DNA from: an uncultured Spartobacteria bacterium
GTDB lineage: Bacteria > Verrucomicrobiota > Verrucomicrobiia > Chthoniobacterales > Chthoniobacteraceae
Assembly (NCBI GenBank): GCA_903933715.1
Contig: CAIZLD010000054.1
Coordinates: forward strand, 1-39,083
Reading direction: 5' to 3'
Length of the DNA stretch: 39,083 bases
Shown piece after piece: positions 23,120 through 31,630 of the stretch; positions within the stretch are counted from its first letter, which is position 1; every line of letters starts with the position of its first letter. The translations under genes and the position numbers were made by a program. The notes beneath the pieces were generated by a model, which did no database searches, was not told the DNA's origin, and saw only the letters and a program-made list of their open reading frames with translations.

Positions 23120-24198
23120 TTAAATCTTTCAATCGTGTCCGCAACGCAGACGGCGGCATCGCGCGGCGCAAGATGCGCGCTCTGGCTGGCCATCTGCTGG
23201 AGCCGGCTTGCGTCCCCAAGAAGCGCGCCCACTGCGGCGGCCAGCGTTTCGCCCGTCGTTTCGGACTCTTTTAATAACGTAGCCGCCCCGGCTCGGGCAA
23301 ATATTTCCGCATTCAAATGCTGATGATTTTCCGCCGCGTGCGGGAAGGGAATGAGGATCGACGGCAGCCCGAAATGGGATATCTCTGAGAGGCTTGCCGC
23401 GCCGGACCGGGCAATCACCAGATCGGCGGCGCTGTAGGCGTTTTCCATTTGGTGACAAAAGGCGGCAACATGGGCCGGAATCCCGGCTTCCCGGTAGACT
23501 TGCGCCATCGGCTGCTCGTCTCCGGGGCCGGTGAGGTGGATGACCTGGACCGACTGGAACTGCGGGGTGGCTGCGGCCGCGCGCAACGCTTCATTGATGC
23601 CGTGGGCTCCCTGGCTGCCGCCCATGATGAAAACGGTCTTGCGCTCCGGGGAAAGCCCGAACCCGGCCAGCGCTTTTTCCCGCTCCACCGGTTGGGCCAG
23701 CGAGCGGCGGATCGGCGTGCCGGTCACTTCACAGCGGGCGTGGGGAAAATGAGCCTTGCATTCCTCAAAACCCAGCAGCACCTCGTCCACGAGCCACCCG
23801 TTGAGGCGATTGGCTTTGCCGGGAATGGCGTTGGATTCATGGACAAACGTCGGGATGCGCCGCAGTTTTCCGGCCAAAATGGGCGGCGTGGAGGTGAACC
23901 CGCCCATGCCCAGCACGGCATCGGGCTGGAACTCGTTAAAGATTTTCCGGCACGGGGCAAAGCTGGCATTAAACCGTTTGAAAAAAGTCAGCATCGCCGG
24001 GGAAAAAAGCCGGGGCATCCCGATGCTCGGGAGCTTCTCGAAGCGGAACTCGTTGCGGCCTCGAATTGCAAGCGCATCGACCTCTTTTTCGGAAATGAAA
24101 ATAAGCACCTCGTGGCCGCGTTCCAGCAACACCTCCCCCACAGCCAACGCCGGGAATAAATGTCCGCCGGTTCCACCGCCTGCAATGGCAATTTTCAT
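23116..24198 (-). CDS. murG: Lipid II synthase MurG (GlcNAc transferase)
   Basis: MurG transfers GlcNAc from UDP-GlcNAc to lipid I at the inner face of the membrane. The 360-aa GT-B protein starts with IAIAGGGTGGHLFPALAVGE and contains DAVLGMGGFTSTPPILAG, FVHESNAIPGKANR, VFIMGGSQGAHGINEAL (second G loop), ADLVIARSGAASLSEI and PFPHAAENHQHLNAEIF, all diagnostic. The stop overlaps the murC-murB ATG (ATGA). It is separated from ftsW by a repeat, the largest gap between ftsL and ftsZ. Confidence 0.97.
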   Translation of the reverse strand: MKIAIAGGGTGGHLFPALAVGEVLLERGHEVLIFISEKEVDALAIRGRNEFRFEKLPSIGMPRLFSPAMLTFFKRFNASFAPCRKIFNEFQPDAVLGMGGFTSTPPILAGKLRRIPTFVHESNAIPGKANRLNGWLVDEVLLGFEECKAHFPHARCEVTGTPIRRSLAQPVEREKALAGFGLSPERKTVFIMGGSQGAHGINEALRAAAATPQFQSVQVIHLTGPGDEQPMAQVYREAGIPAHVAAFCHQMENAYSAADLVIARSGAASLSEISHFGLPSILIPFPHAAENHQHLNAEIFARAGAATLLKESETTGETLAAAVGALLGDASRLQQMASQSAHLAPRDAAVCVADTIERFK

Positions 24199-24210
24199 AC
24201 GAGGTGTTTT

Positions 24211-24286
24211 AACCGCAGATTGCGCAGATTAAGCGTTGTGACTCAGGGAATTCAAAAATCTGCGGTAATCTGCGTAATCTGCGGAT
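24211..24286. repeat. CCGCAGATT-type inverted repeat inside the dcw cluster (family B, copy 3)
   Basis: AACCGCAGATTGCGCAGATT (24211-24230) faces AATCTGCG units at 24257-24286 (three tandem complementary units ending AATCTGCGGAT). It occupies nearly all of the 95-bp gap between ftsW and murG and would form a hairpin in the operon mRNA. Confidence 0.87.
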
Positions 24287-24293
24287 CATATCT

Positions 24294-25514
24294 TCAAATT
24301 CTTGGCGTCATCAAAGGCCGGGGTTTGGTGACCGAACGGACCGGCGGCTTGGAATCGCCTTTGCGGTAAATATTCAAGAGAATCCCGATCCCCAAAAGGC
24401 TGAAAAGCAGGTTGGAACCGCCGTAGCTGATGAACGGCAGCGGAATCCCTTTGTTGGGCAGCACCGCAGTCGTGACCCCGATGTTCATCGCGGCTTGGAG
24501 CGCCAGCATGGTGGTGATGCCGGTTCCCATCAGCATCCCGAACCGGTCGCGGGCGTTCAGCGCAATCGCCATCCCGCTGATGATCATGACCACATAGCAA
24601 AAAACGATCAGCAATGTGAAAACAAGCCCCAGCTCTTCGCCAATGGTGGGGAAAATAAAATCGGTATGGGCTTCCGGCAAAAACATGAATTTCTGGCGGC
24701 CGTTGCCCAGCCCCAGACCGTCCACGCCACCCGAACCGAAGGCAATGAGACCGTTCCATTGCTGGTAACCGCCCCCCTCTTTGTGGTTTTCCAGATCCAA
24801 AAACGCCAGGAGGCGTTTGACCCGTTCGGGAATTTGCCAGGCGGCGTAGAGAATCCCCGAAATCCCGATCACCGGCAGCGGGAGCAGGTAAAAAAGATTG
24901 GCCCCGGCCACAAAGATCATCACCAGCGCGGTGCCGCCTATAATTGCCGTGGTGCCCAGATCGACTTCCCCGGCGATCAACCCCATCAACACGCCCACCC
25001 CCATCAGCGGCAGAACGATTCCCTTGATCAATTCCCTGGCATCCTCAATGTGGTTCTGAAACCACGACGCAAGGAAAGCGATGGCGGCGATTTTTCCGAT
25101 CTCGGAAGGCTGGAAAGAGATCGGGCCATAGCGAATCCACCGGTGCGAGCCGTTGATTTTCGGGAAAACGTAACAGGCGAGCAACAAAATCACCGCGAGC
25201 CCGAACCAATACGCCCACGTTTTCTGCCAAAAATTGTAATCGAGCAGGGCCGCCCCGAGGCAGACGCAGAGGCCGATCCCAAGCCACATGGCCTGGCGTT
25301 TGACGAGGCATGCCGGGTCCCACAGAATCTCGTTTTCGCCCGCATCGCCGCTGGCTTTTTCCGCGCTTGGCTTGGCGCCGGCAACGGCCTCGTGCTTATG
25401 CTTTTTGACCTTGTAGGCGTCGCGGCTGAAAGCGCCGGTGCTGAAGAGCATGACGATCCCGATCACCACCATCGTGGTGACCGAAAGCAGCAGTCCCAGA
25501 ACGGCTCGTTTCAT
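24294..25514 (-). CDS. ftsW: Septal peptidoglycan glycosyltransferase FtsW (SEDS family)
   Basis: FtsW polymerises lipid II at the septum with FtsI. The 406-aa polytopic protein has the SEDS marks: INGSHRWIRYGPISFQPSEI, GEVDLGTTAIIGG (matching the QPDLGT loop, with the catalytic Asp kept but Gln-Pro replaced), GLGLGNGRQKFMFLPEAHTD followed by FIFPTIGEELG, and PLPFISYGGS near the end. The first extracytoplasmic loop carries a charged insertion (about residues 31-66, rich in Lys, His, Ala and Glu), much longer than in common FtsW. It follows the LysM gene by eight nt. Confidence 0.95.
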   Translation of the reverse strand: MKRAVLGLLLSVTTMVVIGIVMLFSTGAFSRDAYKVKKHKHEAVAGAKPSAEKASGDAGENEILWDPACLVKRQAMWLGIGLCVCLGAALLDYNFWQKTWAYWFGLAVILLLACYVFPKINGSHRWIRYGPISFQPSEIGKIAAIAFLASWFQNHIEDARELIKGIVLPLMGVGVLMGLIAGEVDLGTTAIIGGTALVMIFVAGANLFYLLPLPVIGISGILYAAWQIPERVKRLLAFLDLENHKEGGGYQQWNGLIAFGSGGVDGLGLGNGRQKFMFLPEAHTDFIFPTIGEELGLVFTLLIVFCYVVMIISGMAIALNARDRFGMLMGTGITTMLALQAAMNIGVTTAVLPNKGIPLPFISYGGSNLLFSLLGIGILLNIYRKGDSKPPVRSVTKPRPLMTPRI

Positions 25515-25522
25515 GTGAGGTG

Positions 25523-26095
25523 CTAATTGGAGGAAGCGTGAAGTTTGACCGGCACGCGCAACTTCTGGCCAATTCGGAGTTTCTTGGGATCGTCAATGCG
25601 GTTTAATTTGAGAAGGTCTTCCTGGCTCACGCGGAGCCGCTTGGAGATGTTCACGGGGTTGTCCCCTTTGACGACGGTATAGGTCGTGCCGGAATCCTTT
25701 ACCGTGACGGCTGCGGGAGCCGTTGCCGTCGCGGCAACCGGGCTTTTCTTGACCGGCTCGGCGGCGGCAGGAGCGGCAACTTCAGCCGCTTTGGGATGAG
25801 TCGCGGGGGTGATGGGAGCGGCCGCTGCGGGAGCGCTCGTCGCTGCCATCGCGGTTTTCGCTACTGCGGGCCGCCTCCCCTCAGTGGCTTCCGGGTGATG
25901 CGTGTTGATCGATTCAAACATGTAGATGCCCCCGGCAAAAACGACGTGAAGCATCACCACGACCACCAGCGCGGTGGTAAAGCTGGTGGTCGGCTCCTCC
26001 TCTTGCTCGATGGAGGCCGTCCGAGCCGAACGGCGCACGACGGAGGCTTGCAAAATCTGGGCCGGTTTTTTGGGTTTCGCAGGGAAGAGTTTCAT
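25523..26095 (-). CDS. Single-pass membrane protein with periplasmic LysM domain
   Basis: A 190-aa protein: basic/acidic cytoplasmic N-terminus (1-38), one transmembrane helix (about 40-60, TALVVVVMLHVVFAGGIYMF), an Ala/Pro-rich spacer (about 70-135) and a C-terminal LysM domain (138-182; TYTVVKGDNPVNISKRLRVS, then LLKLNRIDDPKKLRIGQKL). LysM binds GlcNAc-containing glycans, so the protein probably ties the membrane to peptidoglycan. Position between murD (ATGA overlap) and ftsW (8 nt) implies a role in wall synthesis or division. No enzyme domain is present and I cannot assign a known dcw protein name. Confidence 0.88.
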   Translation of the reverse strand: MKLFPAKPKKPAQILQASVVRRSARTASIEQEEEPTTSFTTALVVVVMLHVVFAGGIYMFESINTHHPEATEGRRPAVAKTAMAATSAPAAAAPITPATHPKAAEVAAPAAAEPVKKSPVAATATAPAAVTVKDSGTTYTVVKGDNPVNISKRLRVSQEDLLKLNRIDDPKKLRIGQKLRVPVKLHASSN

Positions 26096-27429
26096 AGGGC
26101 AGGGTCAGGTAGGTTTTGAACGAGGGTGCGAAATTGGTTGCCGCGATCGGCGTAGCTTTTGAACATATCAAAAGAGGAGGTTCCTGGGGAGAAAAGAACG
26201 ACATCGCCGCTCCGGGCCTGGGAATGAGCGAGTTGCACGGCTTCGGCCAGCGATTGCGCCCTCTGGCAAGGAACCCGCGAACCCCAAAACCGGGCGATAC
26301 GATCGGCCATTTCGCCAATCAGAATCACCGCACGAGCTTTGGAGGCAACCAGATCGGTGAGCGAGTCGAACTCAAACCCTTTGTCCTTGCCCCCGGCGAT
26401 CAGGACGACGGGCCGGGTCTCGGAGAGCAGCGCTTTTTCGAGCGCGTCCAGGTTGGTCGCTTTTGAATCATTGATGTATTCGACCCCGCCCACGGCCCCT
26501 ACGCGCTCGCAGCGATGCGGCAACGCCTTGTAGGTGCGCAGCGATTCGAGCATCGGCGCGAAATCGAGTCCCCGCACCGCTCCGACCGCCAGCGCCGCCA
26601 TCAGGTTCTCGGCGTTGTGCAGGCCGCGAAGCTCGGTCTCTTCGAGGCGCAACACCGGTTTGCCATGGAAATGGATCACGCCATCGCGCAGATCGAGATC
26701 GCCGCCCTGCGTATAGGCGCTGAAGGTGATCTTCTTCGCCTTGATCGGGGGCAGCTTGTCTTCAAATTTGACAATCGCGACATCGTCCGCCGTCTGGTTT
26801 TCGAAGATGCGGATTTTGGCCGCATAATATTCCTCCATCGAGGCGTAGCGGTCGAGATGGTCGGCCTGGAAATTAAGCCAGATGCTGATCACGGGGCGGA
26901 AGGTGCGAATCGTCTCCAACTGGAACGAGCTGACCTCCAGGGTCATCAAATCAAGGCTGGCGCTCTCCCTCACCCGGGCGGCAAAAGCGGGACCGATATT
27001 CCCGGCGGCCATGCTCCGCAACCCGCAGGCATTGAGCATCCGCTCGATCAGTTGCGTGGTGGTGGTTTTGCCGTTGGTCCCGGTGATCGCCACGACCGGG
27101 CAGGCGCACAGCGTATAAGAGAGTTCGAGTTCGCCGATGATCGGGATCGAGTCTGCCAAAAATTTGCGAACGAGCGGCACGACCGGGTCAATCCCGGGGC
27201 TCAACACCGCCAGATCGTATTGCGACGGATCGCTCTCCGCATCGCTGCCCAGCAACACGCGAATCCCGTCGGCCCGGAGTTTCGCGGCGGCGGCTTGGAG
27301 TTTTTCCGAATCGCCGCTATCGAGCCCCGTCACGCATGCTCCTTCTTCGAGAAGTCGGCGCGCGGCCGCCTCGCCGCTGGAACCCAGTCCGAGCACGGCA
27401 ATCGATTGATGGGCGTAAGGGGAGTTCAT
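26092..27429 (-). CDS. murD: UDP-MurNAc-L-alanine:D-glutamate ligase MurD
   Basis: MurD adds D-Glu to UDP-MurNAc-L-Ala. The 445-aa protein starts at the ATG overlapping the mraY stop by one base (TAATG); a longer frame exists upstream but runs into mraY. Family blocks: IAVLGLGSSGEAAARRLLE, LAVLSPGIDPVVP, ATP loop VVAITGTNGKTTTTQLIE, AGNIGPAFA, LEVSSFQLETI, LNFQADHLDRYASMEEYYAAK, GLHNAENLMAALAV, HRCERVGAVGGVEYINDSKA and FSPGTSSFDMFKSYADRG. All typical active-site motifs are present. Confidence 0.97.
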   Translation of the reverse strand: MNSPYAHQSIAVLGLGSSGEAAARRLLEEGACVTGLDSGDSEKLQAAAAKLRADGIRVLLGSDAESDPSQYDLAVLSPGIDPVVPLVRKFLADSIPIIGELELSYTLCACPVVAITGTNGKTTTTQLIERMLNACGLRSMAAGNIGPAFAARVRESASLDLMTLEVSSFQLETIRTFRPVISIWLNFQADHLDRYASMEEYYAAKIRIFENQTADDVAIVKFEDKLPPIKAKKITFSAYTQGGDLDLRDGVIHFHGKPVLRLEETELRGLHNAENLMAALAVGAVRGLDFAPMLESLRTYKALPHRCERVGAVGGVEYINDSKATNLDALEKALLSETRPVVLIAGGKDKGFEFDSLTDLVASKARAVILIGEMADRIARFWGSRVPCQRAQSLAEAVQLAHSQARSGDVVLFSPGTSSFDMFKSYADRGNQFRTLVQNLPDPAL

Positions 27430-28529
27430 TAGCGAAGTTTTAAAGTGGCCAGGCCAAGGAAGGCGAACATGATCGAGAGAATCCAGAACCGCACAATCAC
27501 CGTGTTTTCCTGCCACCCGAGCAGTTCAAAATGATGGTGAATGGGCGACATGCGGAAAATCCGTTTGCCGGTCAGTTTAAAGCTGGCCACTTGCAGGATC
27601 ACCGAGAGCGCCTCGATGACAAAGATGCCGCCGACGACCAGCAAAAGCAGTTCCTGCTTGGTGCAGATGGCGACAACGCCGAGCACGCCGCCGATGGCAA
27701 GCGATCCGGTGTCTCCCATAAACACGCGGGCCGGGTGCGCGTTAAACCACAGGAAACCCATCCCGGCTCCCAAAAGCGCCATGCACAGCACCGTCAGTTC
27801 ACCCGCCTGGGGATAAAACGGAATCTGCAAATAGCTGGCAATTTTGACATTCCCCGCGGCATAGGCAATGAGGCCGTAGGCAAACGCTGCCGTGATCGTG
27901 CAGCCGGTCGCCAGCCCGTCCAGACCGTCGGTGAGATTGACGGCGTTGGAGGTGCCGACGATCACAAGCGCGAAAAACAGGAAGGTAAAATAGCCGAGGT
28001 TTTGGACGACCGCGTCTTTGGAAAACGGCACGAACAGTTCCTTCGCTTGGATCTGGAGCGCCGGGTTTAAAACAAAAAACGCCGTAACCACCGCCGCCAA
28101 CGAAAATTGGGCCAGCAATTTCAGCCGCCCGGGAAGGCCGTCCGATTTTTTCTTGGTAACCTTCAGGTAATCGTCGATAAACCCGACCACTCCCAGCCAA
28201 AGCATTGAAAAGAGGGCCAGCCAGACGAATTGGTTGTCCGGCCGCGCCCAAAGCAGCGTGGTCGCCGTGACCGAACCGAGAATTAAGACGCCGCCCATCG
28301 TGGGGGTGCCCCGCTTGGCTCCGTGCAACTCGGCCAATTTATGGACTTCCTCCTTGGTGCGGATCGGCTGGCCGATTTTCAAGCCGATCAATTTGCGGAT
28401 CACCCAGTTCCCGAAAATCAGGCAGAGCAGGAAAGAGGTCATCGCGGCGCCAATGGCCCGGAACGTGATGTATTTGAACACGTTAGTCCCATCGATATGC
28501 TCGCTTAAAAGGTGAATGTAATACAGCAC
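27429..28529 (-). CDS. mraY: Phospho-MurNAc-pentapeptide transferase MraY
   Basis: MraY moves phospho-MurNAc-pentapeptide to undecaprenyl phosphate, forming lipid I. The 366-aa polytopic protein contains [16 protein letters not shown] (usual KxGTPTMGG), [19 protein letters not shown] with the catalytic Asp pair, [32 protein letters not shown] and [16 protein letters not shown] (HHH motif). About ten membrane helices are apparent. It lies six nt after murF and overlaps murD by one base. Confidence 0.97.
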   Translation of the reverse strand: MLYYIHLLSEHIDGTNVFKYITFRAIGAAMTSFLLCLIFGNWVIRKLIGLKIGQPIRTKEEVHKLAELHGAKRGTPTMGGVLILGSVTATTLLWARPDNQFVWLALFSMLWLGVVGFIDDYLKVTKKKSDGLPGRLKLLAQFSLAAVVTAFFVLNPALQIQAKELFVPFSKDAVVQNLGYFTFLFFALVIVGTSNAVNLTDGLDGLATGCTITAAFAYGLIAYAAGNVKIASYLQIPFYPQAGELTVLCMALLGAGMGFLWFNAHPARVFMGDTGSLAIGGVLGVVAICTKQELLLLVVGGIFVIEALSVILQVASFKLTGKRIFRMSPIHHHFELLGWQENTVIVRFWILSIMFAFLGLATLKLR

Positions 28530-28535
28530 GGGTGA

Positions 28536-29927
28536 TTATAAAATGGCGTTGGAGAGACGAAAGGCGGGGTGATCGAGCACGCGCTCCATCCGGGCGGAAC
28601 GGCTCCCTTTGACAAGGACCAGGTCGCCGGGGCGGGCCTCTTGACAGAGCCAAAGCGCGGCGGCTTCGGGATCGTCGAGCTGGTGGACTTGCTTCAGCCC
28701 GGCTTCCCGCGCGGCTTCGGCAATCCAGCCGGCTTCTTCTTCCCCGACTGCAAGAACGGTGTCGATCCCGGCTTGAGCTGCCTCGCGGCCGACGGATTGA
28801 TGTCCGCGCTCGGATTCCGCGCCGAGTTCCCCCATCCGCCCCAGCACGGCAATTCGCGCCCCTTTGACCGGCAGCACGGCAAGAGTCCGCAAGGCGGCCC
28901 GCATGGAATCCGGGTTGGCGTTGTAGGTGTCGTCCAGAAAATCGATCCCGGCGAGCGTTTTGCGTTCGAGCCGTCCCTTGGTGAGATGGCATTTGGCCAG
29001 ACCCTCGGCAGCCTGCGCGAGCGGAATCCCAAACACCCGCCCGACGGCCAGCGCAAGCAATGCATTCTCCACCATGTGCAACCCGGGCACCGGCAACGAC
29101 ACCTCCGCCTCTTCATCCCCGGCCCGGACCCGGAAACGGGTGCCCTCAAAGCCGGTTTCCAGTAGCGTGGCGGCCATATCGCCCCGTTCGATGCCGGTCA
29201 TGACGGTGGGAGCCGGGCAGCGGCGGGCGATGGATTCGCTAAAATCGTCGGCGGCATGGAGCACCAGGTGACCCGAAGCCGGGAGCGCTTCGGCGAGCCG
29301 CCCTTTTTCCAGCGCAATCGCTTCGCGGGTGCCCATGTATTCCAGATGCGCGGTGCCGATATTAGTGATGATCCCGACCTCCGGGGCAGCCATGGCGGCG
29401 AGCGGCGCGATTTCGCCGGGATGGTTCATCCCGAGTTCAAACACGCCGATCCGGTCGGCGGCGCTGGCCCGAAGCATCGTGAGCGGCAACCCGATGTGGT
29501 TGTTGAAGTTGCCTTCCGTTTTGACCACCTGGAATTTTTCGCCCAGTACGGCGGCAAGAAAATCTTTGGTGCTGGTCTTGCCGGTGCTCCCGGTTAGCGC
29601 GACGACCCGCAACGGCAGCGATGCCCGGTAGCGGCTCGCAACCGACTGCAACGCCCGGAGCGTGTCGGCCACGCGGATCACCGGAAACCCGGGCGGCCAC
29701 TCCTCCTCAAAACCTTGCTCCACCACGACGGCTGCGGCTCCCCGGGCGGCAGCCTGGGCGGCGAACCGGTGTCCGTCGAAATTTTCACCCCGGAGCGCCA
29801 AAAAGAGATCGCCCGGCTCCAATTTGCGCGAGTCGGTGCAGACGCGCGTCACCGTCTGGCCGGGGTGGTTCCCGTTCAGCGTGCCGTCCGCCCATTGGGC
29901 GATTTGTTGGAGTGTCGTGGCGTCCAC
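28536..29927 (-). CDS. murF: UDP-MurNAc-tripeptide:D-Ala-D-Ala ligase MurF
   Basis: MurF adds the D-Ala-D-Ala dipeptide, completing UDP-MurNAc-pentapeptide. The 463-aa protein shows TDSRKLEPGDLFLALRGENF, ATP loop VVALTGSTGKTSTKDFLA, EGNFNNHIGLPLTML, FELGMNHPGEIAPLAAMAAP, TNIGTAHLEYMGTREAIALE, DDTYNANPDSMRAALRTL and VLVKGSRSARMERV. All are standard. It is nine nt downstream of a small ORF and six nt upstream of mraY. Confidence 0.97.
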   Translation of the reverse strand: MDATTLQQIAQWADGTLNGNHPGQTVTRVCTDSRKLEPGDLFLALRGENFDGHRFAAQAAARGAAAVVVEQGFEEEWPPGFPVIRVADTLRALQSVASRYRASLPLRVVALTGSTGKTSTKDFLAAVLGEKFQVVKTEGNFNNHIGLPLTMLRASAADRIGVFELGMNHPGEIAPLAAMAAPEVGIITNIGTAHLEYMGTREAIALEKGRLAEALPASGHLVLHAADDFSESIARRCPAPTVMTGIERGDMAATLLETGFEGTRFRVRAGDEEAEVSLPVPGLHMVENALLALAVGRVFGIPLAQAAEGLAKCHLTKGRLERKTLAGIDFLDDTYNANPDSMRAALRTLAVLPVKGARIAVLGRMGELGAESERGHQSVGREAAQAGIDTVLAVGEEEAGWIAEAAREAGLKQVHQLDDPEAAALWLCQEARPGDLVLVKGSRSARMERVLDHPAFRLSNAIL

Positions 29928-29936
29928 AATATAAAA

Positions 29937-30122
29937 TCAGTTAAGAAAAGAATAACGGCCGTCCCGAACAATCACCTGCGCTTCGGACCAGACCTGACGG
30001 CACCGCATCCGTGCATACCGGACGCCTCGGGCGCGTCGATTCATTTCCAGACGGGCATTATCCTGCTGCTCGCGAATTTCGCAATCGGCAATCTGCACAG
30101 ATTCGGTTTGAGGGGAGGTCAT
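29937..30122 (-). CDS. Small unknown ORF between murE and murF
   Basis: A 61-aa frame with ATG start fits the murE-murF gap with 8 nt on one side and 9 on the other, the same spacing as its neighbours. The peptide is very charged (many Arg, Glu and Gln; RRARGVRYARMRCRQVW in the middle), with no signal or membrane segment and no family I recognise. Operon geometry argues for a real gene; lack of conserved features argues for caution. A similarly sized open frame on the other strand overlaps it and has no such context. Confidence 0.45.
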   Translation of the reverse strand: MTSPQTESVQIADCEIREQQDNARLEMNRRARGVRYARMRCRQVWSEAQVIVRDGRYSFLN

Positions 30123-30130
30123 GGGGGGAT

Positions 30131-31621
30131 TTAGGGTTCGGTTTCGACCGGTTTGGCTTCCACGGCGAGCCGCGCAATGGCGAGATCGTCAAACGGAACC
30201 GAGTGATCGGCAAATTCCTGGATTTTCTCGTGTCCTTTTCCGGCAATGAGGACGATGTCGCGGGGAACGGCCATTGAAATCGCGTGAAAAATCGCTTCGC
30301 GGCGGTCCTCGATGGCTTCGTAGTTCCGGCCTTTGAACCCGCGTTTAATCTCTTCGAGAATCGCTTCCGGGCTCTCCTTGCGAGGGTTGTCGGAAGTGAC
30401 CACCGCCCAATCGGCCAGCCGCTCCACGGCGGAAGCCATCAGGGGACGCTTGGCTTTGTCCCGGTTGCCGCCGCACCCAAAGACGACGATCAGCCGCCGG
30501 GGACCGAGATCGCGCAAGGTTTTCATCACATTGGAGAGGGCGTCGTCGGTATGGGCGTAATCGACAAATACGCGGAATTGCCGTTTCACCGGAACCGGCT
30601 CCAGCCGCCCCGGGACGCTCGGCGCATCGGCCAGGGCGCGGACCGCCGTTCGCAGGTCCACCCCCATTGCCGCGGCTCCCGCCAATGCCGCGAGTGAATT
30701 GTAGACGTTGAAAAAGCCAATCAACGGAAGCCGAACGAGGTAGGTTTTTCCCTGTGCATCCAACTGGTATTGCGTGCCGCCGAAGTCGGTTTTCACGGCG
30801 CTGGCGCGGAAGTCGGCCCGGGCGTTCATTCCAAACGTGATCACCGGAAGCCCCGGCGTGTCTTTGTTGAGCCGCGCAATCAACTGCTGCCCCCAGCGGT
30901 CGTCGATATTGATGACGGCTTTTCCTTTTTTCCGAGGCTGTTCGGCCATCCCGGTGAACAGCTTCACCTTCGCCTCGAAATACGCCTCCATCGTCTTATG
31001 GAAATCGAGGTGATCCTGCGTCAAGTTGGTGAAAATTGCGGTATCGAACTCGACCTGGCGCACCCGCCCCTGGTCAAGCGCGTGGGATGAGACCTCCATC
31101 GACACGGCCCGGCATCCGGCGGAGCGAATCTGGTAGAGAAGTTCCTGCAAATCGAGCGATTCGGGCGTGGTGCGCGGGGCAGGCAAAATGCGGTCGCCAA
31201 TTTCGTATTGGATGGTGCCGAGCAACCCGGAGCGCATCTGCACGCTTTCACAAAGATGGCGCAGCAGAAACGCCGTGGTCGTTTTGCCATTGGTGCCGGT
31301 GATCCCGGCGACCTTGAGCCCCAGGGACGGGTTGCCGTAAAATTCCGCCGCCAAATCGGCCAGCGCGTTCCGGGCATTCTGGACTACGATGATGGTGGCG
31401 CGGCGTTGCGGCTGTTCCTCCTCGCTCACGATGGCAACGGCACCGCGTTCGATCGCCTCGTCGATGTAGCTGTTGCCATCGGCCTTTTCGCCGCGCAGGG
31501 CGACAAAAAGGGAGTTTTTCTGGACCCGGCGCGAATCGTAACAGATCGCGGCGATGTCCCGGTCAACGGAACCGACGGTCAGCACCGTGGGGAGTTTGGA
31601 AAGAAGAGCTTTAAGTTGCAT
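30131..31621 (-). CDS. murE: UDP-MurNAc-dipeptide:meso-diaminopimelate ligase MurE
   Basis: MurE adds the third stem residue. The 496-aa protein has DIAAICYDSRRVQKNSLFVA, ATP loop AGITGTNGKTTTAFLLRHL, TTPESLDLQELL, MEVSSHALDQGRV, FTNLTQDHLDFHKTMEAYFE, VDYAHTDDALSNVM, VFGCGGNRDKAKRP and TSDNPRKESPEAI. The DNPRKE block (411-416) is the signature for meso-diaminopimelate rather than lysine, so the wall is of the Gram-negative DAP type. It is nine nt after ftsI. Confidence 0.97.
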   Translation of the reverse strand: MQLKALLSKLPTVLTVGSVDRDIAAICYDSRRVQKNSLFVALRGEKADGNSYIDEAIERGAVAIVSEEEQPQRRATIIVVQNARNALADLAAEFYGNPSLGLKVAGITGTNGKTTTAFLLRHLCESVQMRSGLLGTIQYEIGDRILPAPRTTPESLDLQELLYQIRSAGCRAVSMEVSSHALDQGRVRQVEFDTAIFTNLTQDHLDFHKTMEAYFEAKVKLFTGMAEQPRKKGKAVINIDDRWGQQLIARLNKDTPGLPVITFGMNARADFRASAVKTDFGGTQYQLDAQGKTYLVRLPLIGFFNVYNSLAALAGAAAMGVDLRTAVRALADAPSVPGRLEPVPVKRQFRVFVDYAHTDDALSNVMKTLRDLGPRRLIVVFGCGGNRDKAKRPLMASAVERLADWAVVTSDNPRKESPEAILEEIKRGFKGRNYEAIEDRREAIFHAISMAVPRDIVLIAGKGHEKIQEFADHSVPFDDLAIARLAVEAKPVETEP

Positions 31622-31630
31622 ACAAATGGT

